64,000 nt of DNA from JAENVU01 sp963765075 (GTDB lineage Bacteria; Actinomycetota; Acidimicrobiia; IMCC26256; JAENVU01), in contig CAVXVA010000007.1 in assembly GCA_963765075.1 (NCBI GenBank), positions 372,001 to 436,000 on the forward strand, read 5' to 3'. Numbering within the stretch: the first letter of the stretch is position 1; the number at the start of each line of letters is the position of its first letter. Below the pieces are notes generated by a model. The model saw only the letters and a program-made list of their open reading frames with translations. It had not been told where the DNA came from and did not search any database. Below are positions 8,935 through 17,872 of this stretch, one piece after another. The translations under genes and the position numbers were made by a program.

Positions 8935-9246
8935 ATGCTTTGGTTGGAACGCCGCGTCGTGACGGCATTGGCCGGTCCCGACGACCAGCGCACCGGCGGC
9001 GCGATCACCGAGTTCGTCGACACGTCGTTCGCGGCCATGCCCCAGCATCTCCGGCTCGGTGTCGTCGGTGAATCGCTGGTGCTCGGGGCGTTCGTCATCC
9101 TGCGCTACGCGCCGAAAGCCTCCGACGCCGACATCGTCGCGGCGATGGCATCGTGGGAACACAACCCGATCGGCGTCATCCGTCAGTACGCGCGACTGCT
9201 CACGTCGCTCGTCACGTTCGCGCAGCAGGAACTGATGCCGGAATGA
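8935..9246 (+). CDS. Small conserved protein coupled to a GMC oxidoreductase
   Basis: This 103-aa soluble protein of unknown function has no signal peptide or membrane segment. It is mostly helical in character, with PQHLRLGVVGESLVLGAFVIL in the middle and an acidic/aromatic tail. It begins 7 bp after the GT-C stop, and its TGA overlaps the ATG of the GMC oxidoreductase (ATGA). The fixed coupling suggests a small subunit or assembly partner of that flavoenzyme; I recognise no domain and this is inference only. Confidence 0.6.
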   Translation: MLWLERRVVTALAGPDDQRTGGAITEFVDTSFAAMPQHLRLGVVGESLVLGAFVILRYAPKASDADIVAAMASWEHNPIGVIRQYARLLTSLVTFAQQELMPE

Positions 9247-10670
9247 CCCGGACCATCTCCACCGAGGTACTGATCATCGGCTCGGGTGCCGGCGGTGCGG
9301 TGACGGCGGCCCGGCTGGCCGAAGCCGGTCGTTCCGTGATCGTCGCCGAGGAAGGGCCGTGGTACGACCCCGACGCCCACCAGCCGTCCTCGCTCGACGA
9401 GTTCACGGCGCGCTACCGCCATCAAGGCGCCTGCGCCGCCCTGGGCAGCCCCGGCATTGCCTTTGCGGAAGGCCGCTGCGTCGGCGGGAGCACGGAAATC
9501 AACATGGGCCTGTACCACCGCCTTCCCGAGCGGTTCGTCGACCTCTGGCGCACGACTTACTCCATCGCCGACTTCGACGTTGCGACCTTGCGGCACTACG
9601 CCGACGAGGTGGAGTCGGTGGTGAAGGTGTCGAGGCTGCCCGGCGCCGCCCCGGCTTCGTCGGCGGTGTTGTCGCGCGGCGCCGACGAACTCGGGTGGCG
9701 CAATGTGGAGTTCGCGCGGGTCTACTCCTACGACGAAGGCGGTCACGGCACGAAACAGTCGATGTCGCGCACGATGATCCCGCGTGCGGTGGCCGCGGGC
9801 GCGGTCGTCCAAGCGGACTGCACGGTGCGCAGCCTGACGTCATCCGGGCGCCGCGTGACCGGTGCTCGCGCCACGCTGCGCCACCCCGATGGGTCGAGCG
9901 AGCCCGTGGTGTTCCGGGCCGACGATGTGTTCGTGTGTGGCGGAGCGATTCAATCGCCGGCGCTGCTGCAACGAAGCGGGTTCCGTCACAACATCGGAGC
10001 CGGCCTGAAGTTCCACCCGACGGTGAAGGTGGCGGCCCGCTTCGACCACCCGTACGACCACGAGGAAGTGCCCGTCCACCGCGTCACCGAGTTCGACCCG
10101 TACCTCACCATCGGAGGATCGGCGAGCCGGCGTGGCCATGTGGCACTCGCGCTCGTCGACTCCGCACCCGGTGACCTCGATCGGTTGTTGGAGCACTGGC
10201 AGAACGTCGTCGTCTATTACGCCGCGATCCGCAGCAGTGGAAGTGGCCGGGTCACCGCACTGCCCGGACTCCGTGCCCCGCTCGTCACGTATTCGCTTCG
10301 CGACTCCGACCTCAGTCGGCTGGCCCGTGGTCTGGTCCACCTCGGGGAGATGCTGTTAGCGGCGGGGGCGAAGGAGCTGTTCCCCTCGATCGCCGGCGGA
10401 CCCATCGTCCGCAGCCGCGCCGACCTCGCCCAATGGTGGGGTGCGCTGAACCGGGCCCAGTCCAACCTGATGACGGTGCATCTGACGTCGACCATTCGCA
10501 TGGGCGACAACAGCGCCCTGACCGGCGCCGACAGCTTCGGCCGAGTCTGGGACAGCGACAACCTGTTCGTGAATGACGCCTCACTGCTTCCGGATGCGCC
10601 GGGCGTGAACCCCCAGGCCGCGGTGATGACCATCGCCGCCCGCAACGCCGACGCGTACCTCGCTCGCTAG
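9243..10670 (+). CDS. GMC-family FAD-dependent oxidoreductase
   Basis: This 475-aa flavoprotein opens with the FAD-binding motif GSGAGGAV, carries the GMC signature region CVGGSTEINMG and ends with DAPGVNPQAAVMTIAARNAD, the family's C-terminal FAD/active-site segment. HLTSTIRMG matches the HxxGTxRMG-like element. GMC enzymes oxidise alcohols, sterols or sugars to carbonyls. The ATG at 9243 overlaps the stop of the small upstream gene; in-frame codons back to 9153 belong to that gene. Position in a glycan operon suggests oxidation of a sugar or polyprenyl-linked sugar, but a sterol-like substrate is equally compatible with the family. Confidence 0.85.
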   Translation: MTRTISTEVLIIGSGAGGAVTAARLAEAGRSVIVAEEGPWYDPDAHQPSSLDEFTARYRHQGACAALGSPGIAFAEGRCVGGSTEINMGLYHRLPERFVDLWRTTYSIADFDVATLRHYADEVESVVKVSRLPGAAPASSAVLSRGADELGWRNVEFARVYSYDEGGHGTKQSMSRTMIPRAVAAGAVVQADCTVRSLTSSGRRVTGARATLRHPDGSSEPVVFRADDVFVCGGAIQSPALLQRSGFRHNIGAGLKFHPTVKVAARFDHPYDHEEVPVHRVTEFDPYLTIGGSASRRGHVALALVDSAPGDLDRLLEHWQNVVVYYAAIRSSGSGRVTALPGLRAPLVTYSLRDSDLSRLARGLVHLGEMLLAAGAKELFPSIAGGPIVRSRADLAQWWGALNRAQSNLMTVHLTSTIRMGDNSALTGADSFGRVWDSDNLFVNDASLLPDAPGVNPQAAVMTIAARNADAYLAR

Positions 10671-10675
10671 CGGGT

Positions 10676-11704
10676 TCAGACGGGCAGACGCTTCAGGAGC
10701 TTCAGGAGTCCGAGCTTGGTCGGCGACTGGTGATGCGACTTGCCTTCGCCGCCGAGGGTGGAGCGGTTCTGCAAGAACCATTCGTAGGAGTCGATCACCG
10801 CAGACGCGTTCGAATGCGTGGGCTCCCACTCGAGCTCCCGCTCGGCCTTCGAGACATCGAACCACAAGGACTCGCCGTAGAGCAGCCAGTGGTAGGGCGC
10901 GAACGGGACGAGGGACGACTGTCCGAGGACCTTCATCGCGACCTGGGCCGGCCGCGACGGCAACCCGACGACATGTGATCCGGTCGCGGCGTGATCACAG
11001 AGCGCCTGCAGCGTCTCGCGCATCGTCCCGAACTCCCGGCACCCGATGTTGTAGGTCTCGGCGCCGGGTCGTTGCGCGGCACGCAGGCAGGCCTCGGCGA
11101 GATCCTCCGCATGCACGAACTGATACGTATTGTCACCGCGTCCCATGACAAACACCGGCGCGCCGTCGGCGACGAACTCGAACAGGATGGCCATGATGCC
11201 GAGCCGCCCGTGGCCGAGCACGGTGCGCGGCCGGATGATCGAGACGTCGAGCCCGGCGGCAACGGCGTCGTGACACAAGAACTCGGCTTCCAGTTTGGCC
11301 TTGCCGTAGGCCTCCAACGGGTGCGGGGCGGTCGACTCGGTGACGGGGTTGGTCTCGGGGATCCCGAAGATCGCACTGGAGGACGTGTGCACGACCTTGG
11401 GAACGCCGGTGTCGCGGGCGGCCAGCAAGACGTTCGCGGTACCGACGACGTTGACCGACCAGAAGAGCTCGCGATCCTTCGCGAGCGGAACTTGGGCGAC
11501 GTTGTGCAACACGACGTCGATGTCGGCACATGCCGCCCGGAGTGCGTCGATGTCACGCACGTCACCGATGACGTGGTCCTGGCTCCGGTCCTCGGGCGGA
11601 TTCAGATCGAAGACCCGCACGGCGTGCCCCTGCGCCCGGGCCCGATCGGCGAGCACTGAACCGAAGTAACCCGCACCACCGGTGATCAACAGTCGCTTCG
11701 CCAT
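10676..11704 (-). CDS. NAD-dependent epimerase/dehydratase (extended SDR)
   Basis: This 342-aa extended SDR has the cofactor motif GGAGYFG near its N-terminus and the catalytic YxxxK as YGKAK after TSSSAIFG. MAKRLLITGG at 11704 is chosen as start because its ATG shares one base with the TAA of the upstream gene (TAATG); nine extra codons further upstream would lie inside that gene. It forms a two-gene operon with another SDR. The protein is a little longer than the GalE-like enzyme at 1993, with a basic tail KLGLLKLLKRLPV that might touch the membrane. The substrate is unknown; a nucleotide sugar or a sterol/isoprenoid (3-beta-HSD-like) are both possible. Confidence 0.82.
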   Translation of the reverse strand: MAKRLLITGGAGYFGSVLADRARAQGHAVRVFDLNPPEDRSQDHVIGDVRDIDALRAACADIDVVLHNVAQVPLAKDRELFWSVNVVGTANVLLAARDTGVPKVVHTSSSAIFGIPETNPVTESTAPHPLEAYGKAKLEAEFLCHDAVAAGLDVSIIRPRTVLGHGRLGIMAILFEFVADGAPVFVMGRGDNTYQFVHAEDLAEACLRAAQRPGAETYNIGCREFGTMRETLQALCDHAATGSHVVGLPSRPAQVAMKVLGQSSLVPFAPYHWLLYGESLWFDVSKAERELEWEPTHSNASAVIDSYEWFLQNRSTLGGEGKSHHQSPTKLGLLKLLKRLPV

Positions 11705-12741
11705 TACAGGACCTCCCCGTGCGCGACGCAATCCCGAATGCTGGCGCGCATCCCGTCGAGCAACGTGGTAATCGGCGTGTATCCGAGCTCCTCACGAGCG
11801 CGGGTGATATCGCACACGATGGTGTCCTTCAGTTCGCCCAGCACATGCACCGCCTGGAGATAGACGCCCCGCCCCTGCAACACGCCATCGACCTTCTCGG
11901 CCACGACCCCCACCACGCGAGGAACCCGGGGCAGTCCACCGCTGACCGGATACCCCTCCGCGACCAACGCCTCGCGCACCGTGGTCAAGATCGTCCGTAA
12001 CTCGTACGGTTCGGCGTCGGCGATCCAGTACGCGCGACCGGAAGCCGCCGGCGTCGCCTCCGCCCGGAGCAGACCTTGCACGAGATGGTCCGTGTAGACC
12101 ATCGATCGCTGCTGGGTGCCGTCGCCGATCATCGGGAACCGACCGCGCCGCAGTGCCCGAAACCATTGGGACTGCCGGGGCGGCTGGTAGGGCCCGTAGA
12201 ACCACGGTGCCCGAATCGTGACCGTCTCGAGATCGCCGCGTGCCGACGCTCGGTTCACCACCGCTTCGGCTTCGACCTTCGACTCGCCATACCCCATATA
12301 CGGATTGAGCGGCGAGTCTTCCGTGAACCGATCCGAAGGTGTCGCGTTGGCCCCGAACGGCGAGTTGGACGACACGTGGATCAGCCGAGCGGCCTGGGCC
12401 CGGCGGGCCTGGTCGACGACCAGCTCCGTGCCCCCGACATTGATGTCGAAGAAGTCGCGGACCTTCCGCGGATGGATGACGGCGGCCGTGTGGAACACCG
12501 TCGCCGGTTCGACCCCGGCGAACAGCCGGTCGAGTGCCGCCGGGTCGCGCACGTCGCCGACCACGGTGGAGACCTGCGGACCGATGATCTCGAGGAGCGG
12601 CGCTTCCTCGGCCTGCATCACCAGGGCGCGCACCGGGCGATCCTGGGCCACGAGCGCCCGCACCAGGTTGCGACCCAGCCAACCGGACGCGCCGGTCACG
12701 ATGGTCGGACGATCCGGACTCGGACGGTCGGACAACTTCAC
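11704..12741 (-). CDS. NAD-dependent epimerase/dehydratase, 3-beta-HSD-like SDR
   Basis: This 345-aa extended SDR has the Rossmann motif GASGWLG and the YxxxK active site as YGESK after HVSSNSPFG. It is divergent from its operon partner, so the pair probably catalyses successive steps. The GTG at 12741 has a good GAGGTGA ribosome site 5 bases upstream, and TACCAT at 12769-12774 would serve as -10 box with a leader of about 20 nt. It diverges from the acyltransferase gene at 12824. Substrate specificity cannot be read; the surrounding genes favour a nucleotide-sugar or lipid-linked-sugar role. Confidence 0.82.
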   Translation of the reverse strand: MKLSDRPSPDRPTIVTGASGWLGRNLVRALVAQDRPVRALVMQAEEAPLLEIIGPQVSTVVGDVRDPAALDRLFAGVEPATVFHTAAVIHPRKVRDFFDINVGGTELVVDQARRAQAARLIHVSSNSPFGANATPSDRFTEDSPLNPYMGYGESKVEAEAVVNRASARGDLETVTIRAPWFYGPYQPPRQSQWFRALRRGRFPMIGDGTQQRSMVYTDHLVQGLLRAEATPAASGRAYWIADAEPYELRTILTTVREALVAEGYPVSGGLPRVPRVVGVVAEKVDGVLQGRGVYLQAVHVLGELKDTIVCDITRAREELGYTPITTLLDGMRASIRDCVAHGEVL

Positions 12742-12768
12742 GATTCACCTCAGGTTGCGAAACGTCGG

Positions 12769-12774
12769 ATGGTA
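12769..12774 (-). promoter_or_regulatory. -10 box of the two-SDR operon
   Basis: TACCAT read on the minus strand lies about 28 nt upstream of the GTG at 12741 and fits TANNNT. The predicted start of transcription near 12762 leaves room for the GAGGTGA ribosome site. Confidence 0.45.
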
Positions 12775-12810
12775 GGCGACGCGTCCCCCGATTCTCGATG
12801 ACCGCACCCG

Positions 12811-12816
12811 TAGAAT
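12811..12816 (+). promoter_or_regulatory. -10 box of a leaderless acyltransferase transcript
   Basis: TAGAAT (12811-12816) is followed by seven bases and then ATG at 12824, placing the transcription start on the A of the start codon. This favours 12824 over the in-frame ATG at 12815, which overlaps the -10 box. Confidence 0.6.
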
Positions 12817-12823
12817 GCCGGGA

Positions 12824-14116
12824 ATGGCGGCCACCGGACTCGAGGCATCGTCGGCCTCGACGAGCACCCGCTTCGCCGGCTTCGACGGACTACGGGCGAT
12901 CGCGGCCATCGCGGTGGTGCTGACCCACGTCGCCGACAGCGGCGGTGCCAACGGGCCGAACATTCTGGGGATCTTCTTCGCCCGCATGGATGGCGGCGTG
13001 GCCATCTTCTTCGTGATCTCGGGCGTCCTGCTCTACCGGCCGTTCGTGGCCGCGCGCCTGCTCGAGCGCGAGTCTCCCCGGGTGGTCCCGTACTTCTGGC
13101 GCCGAGGGCTCCGCATCTATCCGGCCTATTGGCTCGCGACGACGGTCGTGGTCTACGTCCTCGGCGTGACCGAGATCGCCTCGCTCAAGAACTTCCTGCT
13201 CGACTATTCGTTGCTGCACATCTACAGCCCGAACCAACTCGATGTCTTCGCACCATTGGTCCAGGCCTGGACCCTCGCCACCGAAGTGGCGTTCTACCTG
13301 TTTCTTCCACTCTGGGCCGCGATCATTCGGTGGGTCGGTCGCCGGCGGCGCGGCGATCCGATCAACCTCGAACTCGTCGGCGTCGGTGTCCTGGTCGCGA
13401 TCTCGACGGCGTGGAAGGCCTTCGTGCTCGGCGCGGGGTTCTCCGACGGTCGTATCGGCCAACTCAAGATGTGGCTCCCGTGGTGGCTCGATCTCTTCGC
13501 CCTCGGCATGGGACTCGCCGTGCTCTCGGTGGCGGTGACATCGTTCGGCCGCGCCGTTCCCGCTCGCCTCGATCGCCGGTTCGCACCGTTGGTGTGCTGG
13601 CTCGGAGCGCTCGGAACCTTCTGGTGGGTGGCCGCCGGCGCAGGACTCGGCCATACCTCCGACGCACAGGGCCGCGCCATTGCCCACCACCTGTTGTGGG
13701 GACAGCACTACCTCTACGGTGCCACTGCCCTCCTCCTCGTCCTGCCGACGATCTTCCGGTCACCCGCCGCGGACGCGAGTCGGATCCACCGATTCCTCCA
13801 AGCACGGACCACGGTGTTGCTCGGAACGATCTCCTACGGCATCTATCTATGGCACGAAGCGTGGATCGACCGCTACCTGACCTGGACGAACCTGCCCTTC
13901 ACCGGCGTCTACACCAGCGACACGCCGTTCGCATGGCACACGAACTCCTACTTCAGCGCACCGTGGCTGATCTTCGTCGCCGCCGTCCTGGCACTCACCA
14001 TCGCCACTGCGAGCATCTCGTGGTACGGCTTCGAACGACCGGTCCTCTCGTTGAAACACCGCTTCGACTCGCGTGAAGTCCACGGACTCGCCCGCGGTCA
14101 TCGCTCGCGTTCATAG
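12824..14116 (+). CDS. Acyltransferase family 3 integral membrane protein (OatA/NolL-like)
   Basis: This 430-aa polytopic protein of the acyltransferase-3 family O-acylates sugars in exopolysaccharides, peptidoglycan or antibiotics. The N-terminal signature FAGFDGLRAIAAIAVVLTHV carries the conserved arginine and histidine; FFVISGVLLYRPF and the arginine-rich cytoplasmic segment YFWRRGLRIYPAYW follow, then about eight more membrane segments. There is no C-terminal SGNH domain. The start at 12824 is preferred over 12815 because of the leaderless promoter spacing. It is probably a single-gene unit; the next gene is convergent. Confidence 0.88.
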   Translation: MAATGLEASSASTSTRFAGFDGLRAIAAIAVVLTHVADSGGANGPNILGIFFARMDGGVAIFFVISGVLLYRPFVAARLLERESPRVVPYFWRRGLRIYPAYWLATTVVVYVLGVTEIASLKNFLLDYSLLHIYSPNQLDVFAPLVQAWTLATEVAFYLFLPLWAAIIRWVGRRRRGDPINLELVGVGVLVAISTAWKAFVLGAGFSDGRIGQLKMWLPWWLDLFALGMGLAVLSVAVTSFGRAVPARLDRRFAPLVCWLGALGTFWWVAAGAGLGHTSDAQGRAIAHHLLWGQHYLYGATALLLVLPTIFRSPAADASRIHRFLQARTTVLLGTISYGIYLWHEAWIDRYLTWTNLPFTGVYTSDTPFAWHTNSYFSAPWLIFVAAVLALTIATASISWYGFERPVLSLKHRFDSREVHGLARGHRSRS

Positions 14117-14123
14117 CGGCGTG

Positions 14124-15991
14124 TCATCGCCCTTCGGCAAGGGACGGCGGGCCGATGAACGCAGCCGACGCCTCGCCGATGTCGAGGAGCCGACGCAGCT
14201 TGGCCGCGAGTGCGGGCGGGAGTTCGGGGTCGACGCTCGCGGTGAAGACGTTGTCGTCGAGATTCGGGATGAGGTCGGTCCGCCCGATTCCGGTGAGGTC
14301 GGCGCGCAACTCGCGGCGCAGCGCCCGCCGCTCGCGCAACTGCGCGGGTGTGCGCGGGTCGGTGAAGGCCACCTGCACGACGCCGGGCTTCGCCCGCCAG
14401 CGGGAGATATCGCGACCGACCGAAATGTGCACCACGGCACTCGCGTCGCGTCTGGTGACCACCCGTTGATCCCCCACGATCGCGTGGAACTGCCTCGGCA
14501 AGCCGGCGTGGATTCCGGCGCGCTCCAGTTCGAGCAGCATTCCGTAGAGCGGCGAGTTGATTGAGATCGAATCGGTGATGGTGACCTGATACCTCCCCGC
14601 CTTCCCGTTGCCCGGCGCAGCCCCCCGGTCGATGGCATGGACGGTGCCGCGGACCAGGCGACCCAGGGCGAGCGAGATCTGGGGATCCGGCGGTTCGACG
14701 GTGCGCGCCTGCCACGCGAACGAGCTGAGCGCGCCGATGAGTGCGACCGCGACCACGGCCGTGACCGCGGGGCCGACGAAGCGGGCGGTCGACCGATCAC
14801 GCACCCGGAGAGCGTCACGGGCGATCCGTACCGCGACCCAGGCGATGGCCAGCATCATGAAGGCGTTGAGTGCCCACGACCACAACATGAGGTAGTACCA
14901 GACGAATCCGAAGATGTTGGCGATCGAGACCAGACCGAGACCCAGCGAGACGGCCAGCACCACGTTGAGCGCGACCAGGCCGCGCAGGCGGTGCCGAGCC
15001 GAGTACGCCGCGCTGGCTGCCCACAGCACCAGGAACAGCGCGCCCGGGATCACCGAACCGGTCGTGGCGTCCTGCTGGCTCACCAAACGCCAGGGATTGA
15101 GATGGACGAGCAGCACGTCGAGACCGGCCCGCAGACCGATCGGCGTCTCCGGCGGATTCGTGAAGTGTTCCCAGATCAGCGTGAGGTTGCCGGGAGAGTG
15201 CGTGAACTCTTGCACGACCATCGGGATCGAGGTGATCACGACCACGGCGACGGCGAGGAGGATCGAACGGCACCGCCCGGTGCGCCGAAGGCCCCCGGGC
15301 GTTTCCAGCCGCTCCACCCGATCCACACGAGCGCGACACCACCGAGCCCGCCGACCAATCCCAGATAGGAGATGTGGGTGTGGAGACAGAAACAGGCGGC
15401 GAAGGTCGTGACGGGAAGCCACGCCAGGTCGTCACAGAGGACTGACCACACCCCGACCACGACCACGAGGAACCACATCATCGGCATGTACGGGTTCCAC
15501 GCCTGGGTCAGGACCGACGGACCGTAGAACGCCGTCAGGAGCGCGAGGGCCAACCCGACGCCGAGCACCAACCGAGTGGAACCGCGGCGGCGGGTCATGA
15601 GCAGGGTGGCCCCGATGGCGGCGAGGTTCAGCGCCGCGGTCGCGACCTGCATCGCCCACGATGAGGACCCGAAGAGGCGATAGACCGGCGCCAGCGTCCA
15701 GAAACTCAAGGGTCCGGGATGGCTCCCCTGTCGTGCGAGGGTACCGATCCGGCCGGGCAGCCCGATCAAGGGCGGATGACTACTGAAGACGTCTCGAACC
15801 CGCATCTCGGTCTGGGCCAGATCGAGGAGGGGGAACCAACGGGGCCGGGCGATCGCGATCAGTGCGATCACGAACCCCACCAAGAATCCGATCCAGACCA
15901 CGACCGGGACCAGGCGGGACGAGGGGCCTGAGTTGGGGGCAGCGCCGGCGCGGGGGTCGACCGCCTGGTCGAGCTCCATCGACGTCGACAT
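14124..15991 (-). CDS. GT-C type polytopic membrane protein, interrupted by a one-base frameshift
   Basis: Two reading frames encode one protein of about 620 aa. The N-terminal part (15991 down to about 15296) has membrane segments VVVWIGFLVGFVIALIAI and a periplasmic loop LDLAQTEMRVRDV followed by GSHPGPLSFW, as in lipid-linked-sugar GT-C enzymes. The C-terminal part continues in another frame with LLAVAVVVITSIPMVVQEF and further helices, then a soluble tail. The break lies at a run of five C at 15292-15296 (G on the coding strand); one more G would join the frames as KRPGGLRRTG. Literal frames end at 15236 and 14124. The start MSTSMELDQ at 15991 is chosen; extra codons to 16093 are less likely. 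Sequencing error or real mutation cannot be separated here. Confidence 0.72.
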
Positions 15992-16063
15992 CACCGTGAA
16001 TCTACCGGCCGCCTCACGTTCGCTCCGACCACCTGTTGACCGGCTCATTCCGGCCTCCGCTGC

Positions 16064-16069
16064 TACTCT
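16064..16069 (+). promoter_or_regulatory. -10 box for a leaderless mini-ORF transcript
   Basis: TACTCT is followed by seven bases and the ATG at 16077, so transcription should begin on that ATG. This is the promoter for the 15-codon mini-ORF and the coupled 583-aa membrane protein. Confidence 0.6.
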
Positions 16070-16076
16070 CGAACCG

Positions 16077-16124
16077 ATGTTCCTCCGGTTCATGCGCTGG
16101 TTTCGCGCGCCGAGTTCCCGGTGA
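16077..16124 (+). CDS. 15-residue leader peptide coupled to a membrane protein gene
   Basis: A 15-codon frame, MFLRFMRWFRAPSSR, starts exactly where the leaderless promoter predicts the mRNA 5' end. Its TGA overlaps the GTG of the downstream gene (GTGA at 16121). It is basic and aromatic, with four arginines and two methionines. It may be a translational-coupling leader that gives the GTG gene ribosomes in the absence of a Shine-Dalgarno sequence; an attenuation role is possible. Coding status is inferred from position only. Confidence 0.45.
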   Translation: MFLRFMRWFRAPSSR

Positions 16125-17872
16125 GCAACATCCTCTCCCGTACGTCGAGCCGAGTCGCGGCGTGGTCACCGCGCACGAAGCGGGTCCTGGTCTTCTTGGT
16201 GCTCGCCGCGGCCTTCGCCTTGCCACTCCGAGGGCTGCTGCGCAATCAAGGACCGCCGATGGAAGAGGGCTTCATGCTCGTCTTCCCCGAACGTGTGCTC
16301 CACGGCGATTTCCCGAACGCGGATTTCCTCCATCTCTACGGACCCGGGAGTTTGTGGGCCCTCGCCGGCTGGATGAAGGCGTTCGGCGTCAACCTCGAGG
16401 CCGAACGACTCTTCGGCCTCCTCCAACAGATCGGTGTCGTGGCGGGCATCTACTGGCTCGCCCGGGCCTGGGGTCGGCGACTCGGTCTCGCCTGTGCACT
16501 CCTGGCTTTGTTGTTCATCGTGCCGCCCCTCGGCCTCACCGCACTCGCATGGATCGGTGGCGTGGCCCTCGGACTGATCGGGCTGAACCTTGCGCTCGTC
16601 GGGCGTCGGTCCGTCGACGGGGACCCGCAGCGCGCCGCTCGGTTCTTGTTCTGGGCCGGGATCGTGAGTGCCGGCGCGTTGCTGTTCCGGCTCGACCTCG
16701 TTCTCGCCGTCGGCCTCGGAGCCCTCGGCGCGACCGCCGGCCTGAGTTGGCGGTTCAAGCGCACGTTCGTGACCGGACTCGGACTCGGCCTGTCTGCCTA
16801 CATCATCCAACTCGTCACCGCCGGCCCGTACAACACGTTCAGGGGCATGGTGCTGGACCCGGTCGTGTACCTGCGCGGTGGGCGCCGGTTACCGATCCCG
16901 CCATCCTGGGATCACCTCGATGGGTTCCTGCAGCGGTCCGGCGCCATCCAGCCGCCCAAATGGCCGCTCCCCCACCTCGAGACCTCGCAACAGCTCTTCG
17001 TCTGGTTCTTCGTGATGATCGTGGTGGTGATCGCATTGCCGATCATCGGACGGTACGCGCTGCGGCGCGACCCGCAACGAGTCCAGGCCCGCGTACTGTT
17101 GGCCGCCGGCCTCTTCGGGCTCGGCATGCTCTCCCAAGGCATCCAACGGGTCGACTCGGCCCACTTCTCGTGGGTCAGCTGTGTGTCCCTCGCGCTCCTG
17201 CCGGTGGCGACCGTCGAACTCCTCCGACTCCGCCGCTCGCCGCTTCCCCGATGGTCACCGGCGCTGACCATCGTGGCCGTCCCGGTGGCGATCGTGCTGC
17301 TGTTTCCTCACTTCACCGGATGGTCCTACGCCGACCTCGTCGCCCAGACCTTCGGTCGCCACCGGCTGGCGTTCGAGATCGAACGGAACGGCCGGACCTT
17401 CTACTACGGCCGGGAGGACGTCGCGCGCGCCGCTCGCGACCTGCTCGCCGAGGTCCCCAAGGTTGCCAAGCCGGGCGACCGGCTCTTCGTCGGTCCGACC
17501 GACCTGCGCAAGACGCCGTACTCGGATGCCTACCTGTACTACCTGCTTCCCGAATACCCGCCCGGCACCTACTTCATCGAGATGGACCCGGGGGTCGCCA
17601 ACCGAGCCGGGTCGCGAATGCCGTCGGACCTGGCCGGCTCCCAGGTTGCGATCTTGTCCGGGGTCTGGAACGACTGGGACGAACCCAACGACGCCCGCAA
17701 GTTCGGAAGCGACGAGTCGAATCAGGTGCTCCGGCGTCAGTTCTGCCTCGTGAAGACCTTCGGCGTGCGGCCAGACGACCAAGCCAAGACGCCCCTGTAT
17801 GCGCTCTACATCAAGCGGTCGATGACTTCCGAACCCGACGGAACCGGTCGCGAATGCCCCACCAGGTCATGA
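16121..17872 (+). CDS. Large polytopic membrane protein, probable GT-C glycosyltransferase-like
   Basis: This 583-aa protein has an N-terminal helix (VLVFLVLAAAFALPLRGLL), an outward loop with acidic MEEGF and HLYGPGSLW, about ten further membrane segments to residue 430 and a soluble C-terminal domain of about 150 aa with no recognised motif. The arrangement resembles the glycosyltransferase RgtA/B and GT39-like membrane families, but the catalytic acidic pair is not obvious, so enzymatic assignment is tentative. The GTG start overlaps the stop of the 15-codon leader. The final 62 bases overlap the convergent GT2 gene. Confidence 0.7.
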   Translation: MSNILSRTSSRVAAWSPRTKRVLVFLVLAAAFALPLRGLLRNQGPPMEEGFMLVFPERVLHGDFPNADFLHLYGPGSLWALAGWMKAFGVNLEAERLFGLLQQIGVVAGIYWLARAWGRRLGLACALLALLFIVPPLGLTALAWIGGVALGLIGLNLALVGRRSVDGDPQRAARFLFWAGIVSAGALLFRLDLVLAVGLGALGATAGLSWRFKRTFVTGLGLGLSAYIIQLVTAGPYNTFRGMVLDPVVYLRGGRRLPIPPSWDHLDGFLQRSGAIQPPKWPLPHLETSQQLFVWFFVMIVVVIALPIIGRYALRRDPQRVQARVLLAAGLFGLGMLSQGIQRVDSAHFSWVSCVSLALLPVATVELLRLRRSPLPRWSPALTIVAVPVAIVLLFPHFTGWSYADLVAQTFGRHRLAFEIERNGRTFYYGREDVARAARDLLAEVPKVAKPGDRLFVGPTDLRKTPYSDAYLYYLLPEYPPGTYFIEMDPGVANRAGSRMPSDLAGSQVAILSGVWNDWDEPNDARKFGSDESNQVLRRQFCLVKTFGVRPDDQAKTPLYALYIKRSMTSEPDGTGRECPTRS

